From Pseudoluteimonas sp047602125 (GTDB lineage Bacteria; Pseudomonadota; Gammaproteobacteria; Xanthomonadales; Xanthomonadaceae), in NCBI GenBank assembly GCA_047602125.1, contig JASGIB010000001.1, forward strand, positions 806,001 to 870,000: DNA of 64,000 nucleotides. Reading direction: 5' to 3'. This document shows, in pieces, positions 42,069-50,125 of this stretch. The notes under the pieces were generated by a model that did not search any database, had not been told where the DNA came from, and saw nothing but the letters and a program-made list of their open reading frames with translations. The position numbers were made by a program, and so were the translations under genes. The first letter of the stretch is position 1, and every line of letters starts with the position of its first letter.

Positions 42069-42551
42069 ATGAAATTCCTGCGCGCCAGCCTCGCCCTCGC
42101 CCTGCTGCTCGCCTGCGGCGGCGCCTTCGCCCAGAACGCGATCGAACGGCAGATGACGCCCGAGGAATTCAAGGCCGCCGGCCTCGACAAGCTCAGCGCC
42201 GGGGAACTCGCCAACCTCAACGCCTGGCTGAACCACACGCTGGAGACCGAGACCACCAAGGCCGCGGCGGAGGCCAAGAAGAAGATCGAGGACGAGGATC
42301 GCGGCTTCTTCCACTTCAACAGCGACGAACCGGTCGTCGGCCACCTCGTCGGCGAATTCCGCAGCTTCGCCAAGGGCAGGCACTACACGCTCGACAACGG
42401 CCAGGAATGGGTGCAGATCGACGACGCCGAATTGTCCGGCGTGCGCCTAACCAACCCGGAAGTGCGGATCAAGCCGGCGATGGTCGGCAATTCCTGGTAC
42501 ATGTCCGTGGGCAAGTACAACACCCAGGCCCAGGTCAAGCGCGTCAAGTAG
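42069..42551 (+). CDS. Small secreted/periplasmic protein of unknown function
   Basis: 160 residues with a clear signal peptide (L-A-L-A-L-L-L-A-C-G-G-A-F-A-Q, cleavage after A-F-A). A charged helix (E-T-E-T-T-K-A-A-A-E-A-K-K-K-I) and a compact beta-rich C-terminus follow (Y-T-L-D-N-G-Q-E-W-V-Q-I-D; N-S-W-Y-M-S-V-G-K-Y-N). Similar short proteins with D-N-G-Q-x-W are frequent in Xanthomonadaceae but uncharacterised. Its TAG ends exactly one base before the hrpA stop on the other strand, so the convergent transcripts abut with no terminator between them. Confidence 0.8.
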   Translation: MKFLRASLALALLLACGGAFAQNAIERQMTPEEFKAAGLDKLSAGELANLNAWLNHTLETETTKAAAEAKKKIEDEDRGFFHFNSDEPVVGHLVGEFRSFAKGRHYTLDNGQEWVQIDDAELSGVRLTNPEVRIKPAMVGNSWYMSVGKYNTQAQVKRVK

Positions 42552-45500
42552 TCACGGCGCCCGGCGCAGCCGCTGCACGCGCTGCGCCAGTTTCTTCGGC
42601 GACACCCCGCCCTTCGCGCCGAGTTCCTGCGCGAACAACTGCACGCGCAGCTCCTCCAGTTCCCAGCGCAACGCACGCGCTTCCGCGTCGGCGGGATCGG
42701 CGTTCGCCAACGCTTCGGCGAACGGCGCGAGTTCGAGCATGCGTTGTTGATCCTTGGCCGGATCGCGTTGGGCGCGTTCGGCGCGAAGCGACAAGGCCTT
42801 GAGCCAGCGCGGGTATTCGGCCAGGGCTTCGGCCGGCACGTCGCGCAGGAAGCCCGGATGCGCGAGCGATTCGAGTTGCGCGCGCATGTCGTCGAGGTTG
42901 CCGCTGGCCCAGCCGATGAGCTTCGATTCCAGCTTCGCGCGCACGTCGGCGACCAGGACGAGGATGCTTTCCGCCTGCTGCAACCGGCGCATCGCTTCGG
43001 CGAACAGGGATTTCGAGATCGCATCGCGTCGTTGCGCGAAGGCGTCCGCGTCGCGGATCGCGAGCAGGTCGTGCTCGGCCAGCGCGGCGAAGGCGCCATC
43101 GACCAGATCGGCGCGCAGGTGGTCGGCGTCCTTCAGGCCGTCGCGCCGCGGGTCGGACGCTTCGATGGCGGCATACAGCAGCGAAACCTTCGGCTGCACC
43201 GGCAACTGCTTGCGCGCCTGCTTGAGCTTGTCCGCCAGCGCAATGGCCAGCAGCCGGCGCACGCCGCGCGGATGCAGGCGTTCGGCGACCTCGCGCTGCG
43301 CATGCACGGCCAGCGATGCGGAATCGCCGTCGTCCTGCAACGCCGGATACGCGGGAACGCCGCCCGCACCCGGAACGGACACGTGGATCGGCGTTTCCGG
43401 GAACGCGGTCATGCCCGCCTTCGCCATGCCCTGCGCCGCATGCCGGGCGAAGGCTTCGGTGGCACGCTTGCCGAAACGTTCGCGCAATTCGTCGAGGTCG
43501 CGCGACTCCGCGAGGATCGACTTCCTGTCCACGTCGAGCAGGCGCAGGTTGGCGCGCAAGTGCGCTTCGATGGCGGCGGTATCGAAATCAGTCGCGCCGA
43601 TTTCGACGCCTGAGAGTTTTTTCAGGAAGCGCGCGAGGCTGCCTTCGATGCTGTCGGCTTCGGCTTGCGGATGCGCCTCGGCGAAGGCGCGGGCGAAGTC
43701 GGGCGCGGGCACGAAGTTGCGGCGCAAGGCCTTCGGCAACGACTTGATCAGTGCCGTCGCCTTGTCCTCGACGAAACCCGGCGCCAGCCACGACAAGCGC
43801 GCGGCATCGAGCGCGTTCAACAGGTGCAGCGGCACGACCAGGGTCATGCCGTCGTCGACCGCGCCGGGTTCGAAGCGGTAACGCACCGCGAGCCGCACGT
43901 CGCCGAGCGCGATGAAGGCCGGGAAGCGCGCGGCATCGCTCTGGTCGGCGACGAGGAGATCGTCGCGGTGCCATTCCAGCGCGGCCTTTTCGTCCTTCGA
44001 CAACTTGCCGTACCAGGCATCCAGCGCCTGCGTGTTGTGGATGTGCGCGGGCAGCCGATCCAGGTACCAGCGCGCCTGCCAGTCCTCGTCCACCACCAGG
44101 CCGACGCGGCGTTGCTTGGCTTCCTCCTGCTGCGCCAGTTCCAGCGTGCGCAGGTTGCGTTGCAGGAAGGCGCTGCGGGTGTTGATCTCGCCGGTGAGCA
44201 GCGCCTCGCGCACGAAGATGCCACGGCTTTCCTCGGGAAACAGCGCGCCGTAGTGCACCGGCTTCTTCGGCGCCAGCACCAGCCCGAACAGGCTGACCTG
44301 CTCGCTGCCGACCACGCGCCCCTGCGAACGCGACCAGTGCGGGTCGTGGTGGCGCCGCGCCAGCAGGTGCGGCAGTTCGGCGATGGCCCAGTCCGGCTCG
44401 ATCTCCGCATTGGTGATCGCCCACACGCGCTCGGTATCCAGCAGCGTCGCGGACAGCACCCACGGCGGCGGTTTCGACGCGAGTTTCGAGCCGGGGAACA
44501 ACTGGAATTTGCGCCCGCGTGGCCCATCGTAGATTCCACGTTCGCCGCGGTTTCCGATCTGGGTGGGCAGGCCGGCGATGAGGGCGCGGTGCAATGCCAT
44601 GTAGGGTGCGCCCTGGCGCACCAATGCATCCTCGTCATCGTCTGGTGCGCCAAGGCGCACCCTATGTTCCGGCCACAATTCCTCGCACTGCAGCTTCAAC
44701 TGCCGGTGCAGTTCCCACCATTCGCGCAGGCGCAGGAAACCGAGGAAGTTCCGGTCCGCCCATTTGCGCAGTTGCGACTGGGTCATCTCCTCGTGGGCGT
44801 CGCGGTAGGCCTGCCACAGCTTGAGGATGCCGACGAATTCAGATTTAGCATCGGCGAACTGCGCATGCGCGGTGTCGGCGGCGGCGCGCGCATCGGCCGG
44901 GCGTTCGCGTGGGTCGGCGATGCCGAGGAAGCTGGCGATCACCAGCATTTCGCGCAGCACGCCGTGCGCCTGCGCGGCGACCAGCATGCGCGCCAGCTTC
45001 ACGTCCACCGGCAGTTTCGCCATCGTCCGGCTGATTGGCGTCAGCTTGCGGTGCACGTCGACCGCGCCGAGTTCCGTCAATTGCTGCCAGCCGTCTGCGA
45101 TGGCGCGCGGATCCGGTGGTTCGAGGAACGGGAATTTTTCGATTTCACCGAGCCCCAGCGACAACATGCGCAGGATCACGCCGGCCAGCGCAGCGCGGCG
45201 GATTTCCGGATCGGTGAATTCCGGGCGCGCGAGGAAATCGGCTTCCGAATACAGGCGGATGCAGGTGCCCGGCGCGATGCGCCCGCAACGGCCGGCGCGC
45301 TGGTTGGCGCTGGCCTGCGACACCTCCTCGATGTGCAGGCGATCGAGTTTCTGCCGCGGGCTGTAGCGCTTGACCCGCGCCACGCCGGGATCGACCACAT
45401 AGTGGATGCGCGGCACCGTCAGCGAGGTTTCGGCGACGTTGGTCGCGAGCACGATGCGCCTTGGCGGCCCGGGATGGAACACGCGGTCCTGGTCGCGCGC

Positions 45501-46490
45501 GGACAGGCGCGCGTACAGCGGCAGCACTTCGGTGTGGCGATACTTGCGTTTCTCCAGCGCCTGGTGGGCGTCGCGGATCTCGCGTTCGCCCGGCAGGAAG
45601 ACGAGGATGTCGCCAATGCCGCGATCGCGCTGGATTTCGTCGCAGGCGGCGACGATGCCATCGAGCAACGTGCGCTCGCCTTCGTCTTCACCCTCGCCTT
45701 CCAGCGGGCGCCAGCGGACTTCGACCGGATAGCCGCGACCTTCCACGTTCACCACCGGCGCGTCGCCGAAATGCGCGGCGAAGCGTTCTGTATCGATGGT
45801 CGCCGAGGTGACGATCAGCTTGAGGTCGGGTCGCTTCGGCAGCAACTGCCGCAGGTAGCCAAGCAGGAAATCGATGTTGAGGCTGCGCTCGTGCGCCTCG
45901 TCGACGATGATCGTGTCGTACTTCGACAGCCAGCGGTCGTGCTGGATTTCCGCGAGCAGGATGCCGTCGGTCATGAACTTGATCGCGGTGTCCTCGCCGA
46001 CGTTGTCGTTGAAACGCACCTGGTAGCCGACCGCGCCGCCGAGCGGCGCCCGCAGCTCCTCGGCCACGCGCCGCGCCACCGAACGCGCGGCGATCCGCCG
46101 CGGCTGGGTGCAACCGACCATGCCCGCCGCGCCGCGCCCGGCCAGCAGGCAGAGCTTGGGCAATTGCGTGGTCTTGCCGCTGCCGGTTTCGCCGGCGACG
46201 ACCACGACCTGGTGCCTGCGGATCAGTCCGACCAGTTCCTCGGCATGCGCGGCGATGGGCAGCGATGCGTCGACCACGGCGCTCGGCAGGTTCGCGGCGC
46301 GGCGTTCGCGTTCGGCGATGGAGGCCCGGAGTTTCGAAACGAATGCTTCGCGGCGCGCGTCGTCGCCGGGTTTTTCCTTCCACTTCGACCACAACCCGAG
46401 CAAACGCCCGCGGTCGCGCGACGACGCACCGTCGATGGCACGACGGGCGCGGGCAGGATCACCGATGGCGGGCAGGTCGATAGCGGGCAT
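42552..46490 (-). CDS. hrpA: ATP-dependent RNA helicase HrpA
   Basis: 1312-residue DEAH-box helicase (E. coli HrpA has 1300), involved in ribosome rescue on stalled mRNAs in E. coli. Walker A is G-E-T-G-S-G-K-T-T-Q-L-P-K, motif II is V-D-E-A-H-E-R, and motif VI is Q-R-A-G-R-C-G-R. Then come the helicase-associated/OB domains and the long HrpA-specific C-terminus (DUF3418). I chose ATG 46488-46490 over TTG 46491. An inverted pair of palindromic repeats is inserted in frame (44602-44664), adding about 20 residues (R-L-G-A-P-D-D-D-E-D-A-L-V-R-Q-G-A-P). Confidence 0.95.
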   Translation of the reverse strand: MPAIDLPAIGDPARARRAIDGASSRDRGRLLGLWSKWKEKPGDDARREAFVSKLRASIAERERRAANLPSAVVDASLPIAAHAEELVGLIRRHQVVVVAGETGSGKTTQLPKLCLLAGRGAAGMVGCTQPRRIAARSVARRVAEELRAPLGGAVGYQVRFNDNVGEDTAIKFMTDGILLAEIQHDRWLSKYDTIIVDEAHERSLNIDFLLGYLRQLLPKRPDLKLIVTSATIDTERFAAHFGDAPVVNVEGRGYPVEVRWRPLEGEGEDEGERTLLDGIVAACDEIQRDRGIGDILVFLPGEREIRDAHQALEKRKYRHTEVLPLYARLSARDQDRVFHPGPPRRIVLATNVAETSLTVPRIHYVVDPGVARVKRYSPRQKLDRLHIEEVSQASANQRAGRCGRIAPGTCIRLYSEADFLARPEFTDPEIRRAALAGVILRMLSLGLGEIEKFPFLEPPDPRAIADGWQQLTELGAVDVHRKLTPISRTMAKLPVDVKLARMLVAAQAHGVLREMLVIASFLGIADPRERPADARAAADTAHAQFADAKSEFVGILKLWQAYRDAHEEMTQSQLRKWADRNFLGFLRLREWWELHRQLKLQCEELWPEHRVRLGAPDDDEDALVRQGAPYMALHRALIAGLPTQIGNRGERGIYDGPRGRKFQLFPGSKLASKPPPWVLSATLLDTERVWAITNAEIEPDWAIAELPHLLARRHHDPHWSRSQGRVVGSEQVSLFGLVLAPKKPVHYGALFPEESRGIFVREALLTGEINTRSAFLQRNLRTLELAQQEEAKQRRVGLVVDEDWQARWYLDRLPAHIHNTQALDAWYGKLSKDEKAALEWHRDDLLVADQSDAARFPAFIALGDVRLAVRYRFEPGAVDDGMTLVVPLHLLNALDAARLSWLAPGFVEDKATALIKSLPKALRRNFVPAPDFARAFAEAHPQAEADSIEGSLARFLKKLSGVEIGATDFDTAAIEAHLRANLRLLDVDRKSILAESRDLDELRERFGKRATEAFARHAAQGMAKAGMTAFPETPIHVSVPGAGGVPAYPALQDDGDSASLAVHAQREVAERLHPRGVRRLLAIALADKLKQARKQLPVQPKVSLLYAAIEASDPRRDGLKDADHLRADLVDGAFAALAEHDLLAIRDADAFAQRRDAISKSLFAEAMRRLQQAESILVLVADVRAKLESKLIGWASGNLDDMRAQLESLAHPGFLRDVPAEALAEYPRWLKALSLRAERAQRDPAKDQQRMLELAPFAEALANADPADAEARALRWELEELRVQLFAQELGAKGGVSPKKLAQRVQRLRRAP
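44602..44664. repeat. Inverted pair of REP-like palindromes inserted in frame in hrpA
   Basis: Two 22-bp copies of TAGGGTGCGCCYTGGCGCACCA lie head to head (44602-44623 and, inverted, 44643-44664), differing at one base and separated by 19 bases. Each copy is itself palindromic (GGTGCGCC/GGCGCACC), the hallmark of REP/BIME elements. They lie inside hrpA between the conserved W-E-L-H-R-Q-L-K region and Y-M-A-L-H-R-A-L and keep the frame open. Confidence 0.85.
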
Positions 46491-46575
46491 CAATGGCAGC
46501 GGTTCGGATTCTTCATTTCATTGAAACGATCGATCAAGGTATTGTCGCCCAATCCCACGACCGGACCGATCCCCC

Positions 46576-47112
46576 ATGGCCACGAAGAAGAACACCCGCA
46601 AGCCCGTCGCTACCGCTCCGCATTCGGATGGCGCCCCGTCGATCGACATCGGAATCAAGGCCGGCGACCGCGCCAGGATCGCCGACGGGCTGTCGCATTT
46701 CCTCGCCGACAGCTACACGCTCTACCTCAAGACCCACAACTTCCACTGGAACGTCACCGGCTCGATGTTCAACGCGCTGCACAACATGTTCGAGGCGCAG
46801 TACACCGAACAGTGGACCGCGCTGGACGAGATCGCCGAACGCATCCGCGCGCTGGGTTTCAACGCGCCCGGTTCCTACGGCGAATTCGTCAGGCTGACCT
46901 CGATCAGGGAAGAGCCGGGCCTGACCGATACCGCCGACTGGCGCGAGATGGTGCGCCAGCTCGTCGCCGGCAACGAGGCCGTCTGCCGCACCGCGCGCAA
47001 GGCGCTCGGCACCGCCGACAAGGCCGGCGACGACCCGAGCGCGGACCTGCTCACCCAGCGCCTGCAGACCCACGAGAAATACGCGTGGATGCTGCGCTCG
47101 CTGCTGCAGTAG
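46576..47112 (+). CDS. dps: DNA-binding ferritin-like protein Dps
   Basis: 178-residue DNA-protecting ferritin homologue that oxidises and stores iron. The dinuclear ferroxidase site shows K-T-H-N-F-H-W-N-V-T-G and H-N-M-F-E-A-Q-Y-T-E-Q-W-T-A-L-D-E-I-A-E-R-I. A basic N-terminal tail (M-A-T-K-K-N-T-R-K) fits DNA binding. It is divergent from hrpA across 85 bp that contain a weak promoter (TTCATT, 17 bases, TATTGT). A strong OxyR site was not identified by eye. Confidence 0.95.
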   Translation: MATKKNTRKPVATAPHSDGAPSIDIGIKAGDRARIADGLSHFLADSYTLYLKTHNFHWNVTGSMFNALHNMFEAQYTEQWTALDEIAERIRALGFNAPGSYGEFVRLTSIREEPGLTDTADWREMVRQLVAGNEAVCRTARKALGTADKAGDDPSADLLTQRLQTHEKYAWMLRSLLQ

Positions 47113-47121
47113 GCGCCCGCT

Positions 47122-47481
47122 TCAGCGCAGGAACAGCAGGGCCAGCCCGACCAGAGCGGGCAAGGCCTGCACGTACAGGATGCGGCGGCTGACGGTCGCC
47201 GCGCCGAACACCCCGGCCACGACCACGCAGCCGAGGAAGAACGCACGGATGCCGTGGTCGTCCGGCGCGAGCCACAGGCCCCACAGCAGGCCGGCGACAA
47301 GAAAACCGTTGTACAGGCCCTGGTTCGCGGCCAGCGTCTTCGTTTCCCGTGCGCGCTCCGGCGTCAGCCGGAACGTTCGCATGCCCGCGGGCTTGTCCCA
47401 CAGGAACATTTCCAGCACCAGGAACCAGGCGTGGAGCAGCGCGACCAGCGCGACGACGGCATTGGCTGCGGTTTCGATCAT
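47122..47481 (-). CDS. DUF1304 family membrane protein
   Basis: 119 residues with four transmembrane helices and the DUF1304 marks: L-L-H-A-W-F-L-V-L-E-M-F-L-W, L-A-A-N-Q-G-L-Y-N-G-F-L, and a final V-Q-A-L-P-A-L-V-G-L. Function is unknown across the family. The start overlaps the MliC-like stop (ATGA, 47478-47481), so the two are translationally coupled. It is convergent with dps, with 9 bp between the stops. Confidence 0.88.
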   Translation of the reverse strand: MIETAANAVVALVALLHAWFLVLEMFLWDKPAGMRTFRLTPERARETKTLAANQGLYNGFLVAGLLWGLWLAPDDHGIRAFFLGCVVVAGVFGAATVSRRILYVQALPALVGLALLFLR

Positions 47482-47795
47482 TTCGCGGTGCACTGGATCG
47501 GGACCATGCGCCCGATCTCGACGGTCAGGTCGTTGCCCTTGCCGCGGATCGTGTTCGGTCCGTTGCTGTAGATGAAGCCCGAACCGCTGGGCTGCTGCTG
47601 CAGCTCGATGCTCTCGCCGTTGCGCTGCAGGGTCGCGACGCCGGTATCGGTGTGGAACAGCACCGACAGCTGTTCGCCGTTGGCGCAGGAGAACGCCACG
47701 TCGCGCACGTTCGATGCTTCTTCGCCCGCTGGCGGCGCGCTGGCGCAGGCGCTGGCCACGCATGCGGAGAGGATGGCGATCGCGATGGTCTTCAT
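47478..47795 (-). CDS. MliC-like lysozyme-inhibitor lipoprotein
   Basis: 105 residues. A signal peptide ends in a lipobox (V-A-S-A-C). A MliC/C-type-lysozyme-inhibitor domain follows: V-A-F-S-C-A-N-G-E-Q-L-S-V-L-F, a loop with S-G-S-G-F-I-Y-S-N-G, and a final I-Q-C. The Cys pair and S-x-S-G-x-x-Y-x-N pattern match MliC, which blocks lysozyme in the periplasm. It is probably lipid-anchored and is coupled to the DUF1304 gene. Confidence 0.8.
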   Translation of the reverse strand: MKTIAIAILSACVASACASAPPAGEEASNVRDVAFSCANGEQLSVLFHTDTGVATLQRNGESIELQQQPSGSGFIYSNGPNTIRGKGNDLTVEIGRMVPIQCTAK

Positions 47796-47851
47796 GGTTC
47801 CTCCGGGCGACTGTCGCGAGCGCGCCCGCGCGCGCGCAACGGGATCATGCC

Positions 47852-48265
47852 TCATGCCGGGGTAAGCAGGGCCCAGGCCCAGTACAGGCCGATGGCGAGC
47901 TGCACAGCGAACGCGGCGAAACGGATCGAAACCGCGGCCCGCGAGGTCGACGCCAGGTGCACGCAGGACTGGAACACGCGCGCGCCCAGCAGCAGCCACG
48001 CCAGCGGATCGGTGACGGCCGTGCGCTCCGTGGCGATGGCGACGAGCAGCAATCCGCCGGTCACAGGCAGGTTCTCGACGCAGTTCGCATGCGCGCGCGC
48101 CAGCCGCTGCATGAAAGGCGACAAGCCCTCGTTGCCCGGGCTGAATCCGTTCGCGGGCACCTTGCCGCGCAATACTAGTTGCGTGCGCAGGAGTTCCATC
48201 AGCGCAAGCAGCAGCAACGTCCATGCGATGAACCCGATCAATGCGGTGGCGCTTGTCGACGGCAT
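47852..48265 (-). CDS. MAPEG family membrane protein
   Basis: 137 residues with four transmembrane helices. The MAPEG pattern is visible: R-A-x-x-N-C-V-E-N-L-P near residue 60 and A-R-V-F-Q-S-C-V-H in the third helix. Eukaryotic relatives conjugate glutathione or make eicosanoids; bacterial members are mostly uncharacterised. A GAGGAG ribosome-binding site precedes the ATG. It belongs to a leftward run of small proteins. Confidence 0.88.
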   Translation of the reverse strand: MPSTSATALIGFIAWTLLLLALMELLRTQLVLRGKVPANGFSPGNEGLSPFMQRLARAHANCVENLPVTGGLLLVAIATERTAVTDPLAWLLLGARVFQSCVHLASTSRAAVSIRFAAFAVQLAIGLYWAWALLTPA

Positions 48266-48298
48266 CGTGCTTCTCCTCGGCGATGGCGGGAAATGGCG

Positions 48299-48727
48299 TC
48301 AGGCGCGCGCTTGCGACAGCGTGCGGAGCACGTCCATCGCCTGCCGGGCGCGATCCGCCGGCACGAACAGATGGTCGTGCCGCGCGCCGGCGACGACGTT
48401 GCAGCCGATGCCGGCTTCGGCCAGCGCGGTGGAAAACGCCGCGGTGAAGCCGACGGCCGCGAGATCCGAATGCACGGACAGCGTGATCCATGCGGCCTCG
48501 AACAGCACCTCCAACCCGAGCTCGCCCGCGAGCGCGAGCGGCACCACCAGCGACATGCCTTCGGGTTCGCGGATCGAGGCCACGACCTGCGCCGGATCGA
48601 TTTCGACATCGGCGCCGGCGACGACGAAGGCGTAGCGGCCCGGGTGCAGCGCCGGCTGCATGCGCTCGAGCAATCTCCGCAAGTCGCTCATCCCCGGGGC
48701 AGCCGCGTCCGCCATGCCCACATTCAT
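48299..48727 (-). CDS. ACT-domain protein
   Basis: 142 residues. Two tandem ACT-like halves are suggested: residues 30-80 (Y-A-F-V-V-A-G-A-D-V; G-M-S-L-V-V-P-L-A-L-A) and 80-135 (W-I-T-L-S-V-H-S-D-L-A-A-V-G-F-T-A-A-F; D-H-L-F-V-P-A-D-R-A). This matches the DUF2241/ACT_7 type. Such proteins usually bind amino acids as regulators. The start overlaps the cupin stop (48724-48727), so both are made together. Confidence 0.8.
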   Translation of the reverse strand: MNVGMADAAAPGMSDLRRLLERMQPALHPGRYAFVVAGADVEIDPAQVVASIREPEGMSLVVPLALAGELGLEVLFEAAWITLSVHSDLAAVGFTAAFSTALAEAGIGCNVVAGARHDHLFVPADRARQAMDVLRTLSQARA

Positions 48728-49053
48728 ACCGGCTGGTCCACCAGCAGGAAGGTGCAGCCGGTCTCGGTGTGCACGTCGCGATGCTCCGAACCCGGCGCCG
48801 CGATACTGGCCCAGCCCGCGCCGATGGTGCGCCCGGCGACGTGCAGTTCGCCCTCGAGCACGTAGATGAACTCCGGCAGCTCGTGCGCGTGCAGCGGGAT
48901 CCGCGCCCCGGGTTCCATGCGCACGAACTGCAGTTCGAGCCCGCCCGCGATGGCGGCGTCGCGGACCGAGAGCCCGCTGGCGAAGGTGGAGGGCGTCCAC
49001 GGCAGCGCGTTGCAGTCCACGCAGGCCAGTTGCCCCGGTTCGAGTCGGATCAT
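48724..49053 (-). CDS. Small cupin-domain protein
   Basis: 109-residue single cupin barrel. The metal-binding motif is H-A-H-E-L-P-E-F-I-Y-V-L-E-G-E-L, and the second motif, with a single His (G-S-E-H-R-D-V), follows. It could act as a metal-dependent sensor or dioxygenase; no substrate can be inferred. It is transcribed with the ACT-domain gene, and the VOC-family gene lies 40 bp upstream. Confidence 0.85.
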   Translation of the reverse strand: MIRLEPGQLACVDCNALPWTPSTFASGLSVRDAAIAGGLELQFVRMEPGARIPLHAHELPEFIYVLEGELHVAGRTIGAGWASIAAPGSEHRDVHTETGCTFLLVDQPV

Positions 49054-49093
49054 GGTGCGTCCTTCCTCAGGTGCCCGCGACGTCCGCTTCGGG

Positions 49094-49474
49094 CTATGGG
49101 CCAGCCGGCGGTTCCCACAACTCGACCTTGTTGCCTTCCGGATCCATGACCCAGGCGAACTTGCCGAATTCGGATGGCTCGTTGTTGTCGATGACCTCGC
49201 AACCTTCCGCGCGCAACGCATCGAGCAACGCATCCAGATCGGCGACCCGGAAATTGAGCATGAAGGGTGCGGCGCTCGGCTGCATCTTGTCCGTGTCCTG
49301 CGCGAACGGGCTCCAGATCGTCATCCCGGCTTCGCTGCCGTCCCCGCCCCACTGGAAAACGGCGCCGCCCCATTCGCTCACGTCCAGGCCGAGGTGGTCT
49401 CGGTACCACTCGCCGAGTTTCTTCGGTTCCCTGGCCTTGAAGAAGATGCCGCCAATGCCGGTGACGCGCTTCAT
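49094..49474 (-). CDS. VOC (glyoxalase/bleomycin-resistance) family protein
   Basis: 126 residues with two beta-alpha-beta-beta-beta modules. The first is I-G-G-I-F-F-K-A-R-E-P-K-K-L-G-E-W-Y; the second is L-N-F-R-V-A-D-L-D-A-L-L-D-A-L, ending in D-P-E-G-N-K-V-E-L-W-E-P. The final Glu is a usual metal ligand, but the first-strand His is not evident, so it may be a binding protein rather than an enzyme. ATG at 49472-49474 chosen to match the family N-terminus. Confidence 0.88.
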   Translation of the reverse strand: MKRVTGIGGIFFKAREPKKLGEWYRDHLGLDVSEWGGAVFQWGGDGSEAGMTIWSPFAQDTDKMQPSAAPFMLNFRVADLDALLDALRAEGCEVIDNNEPSEFGKFAWVMDPEGNKVELWEPPAGP

Positions 49475-49550
49475 GGCCTTCTCCGGGAACGATCCGTCGT
49501 GGCGCGATCGATTGCGCAAGCATAGCCGCGCCAGGCGGCGAACTGCGCAC

Positions 49551-50105
49551 TCAGGCCGGTGAACCGAGTCGCCACGCCGCGAGCCCGAGGCAGCCGAACA
49601 GGGACGCCTCGGCAATGCGTTGCAGGATGCCGCGTCCTGCACGGGCGGGAACGATGGACAGGCCGATGGCCACGCCGAGCACGATGAAACCGGCGAGCCT
49701 GTAGGGCTGCCCGGATTCCCTGGCGATGGTCATCAGCGCGAAGCCGCCGCCGATGTATTCCACCGCGCCCGCGAGGTTATGAACGCCCTGGCGGGCGGAA
49801 CCGGACACGGGCGAACCGGGATCGCAAGGAAACAAGGCCGCGCCGAGGTAACCGACCGCGATGCAGAGCGCCAGCGCGGCGACCGGCGGGGACGCCGGGC
49901 AAACGAACCAGGCGACGAGCAGCAGCAACAAGCCCACGGGAAGGAAAACACCGAAGGCCACGAAGCGCCGGTCGCGCGCGCCGGTTTCGCCGATCTCGCT
50001 GATCGTGTGGCGAACATGGCTGTAGCCGGGCTTGCGCGGCGCGAAGACCAACATCGCACCGAAAAGATAGGTGGCGGCGATGATCGTCGTTGCGGTCGCG
50101 AGCAT
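49551..50105 (-). CDS. DUF998 family membrane protein
   Basis: 184 residues with about six transmembrane helices. DUF998 marks include an N-terminal helix followed by P-G-Y-S-H-V-R-H-T-I-S-E-I-G and A-L-F-P-C-D-P-G-S-P-V-S-G-S-A-R-Q-G-V-H-N. The conserved H and D residues facing the membrane hint at an enzyme such as a lipid hydrolase, but no function is established. It is adjacent to another membrane-protein gene on the same strand. Confidence 0.82.
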   Translation of the reverse strand: MLATATTIIAATYLFGAMLVFAPRKPGYSHVRHTISEIGETGARDRRFVAFGVFLPVGLLLLLVAWFVCPASPPVAALALCIAVGYLGAALFPCDPGSPVSGSARQGVHNLAGAVEYIGGGFALMTIARESGQPYRLAGFIVLGVAIGLSIVPARAGRGILQRIAEASLFGCLGLAAWRLGSPA

Positions 50106-50125
50106 TCCTTCGGTCCCCGCCTGAA

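Noticed and set aside
46493..46575. OxyR operator before dps
   Set aside because: The hrpA-dps gap has a palindromic GATCGATC and a weak promoter, but no four-element OxyR pattern could be matched by eye.
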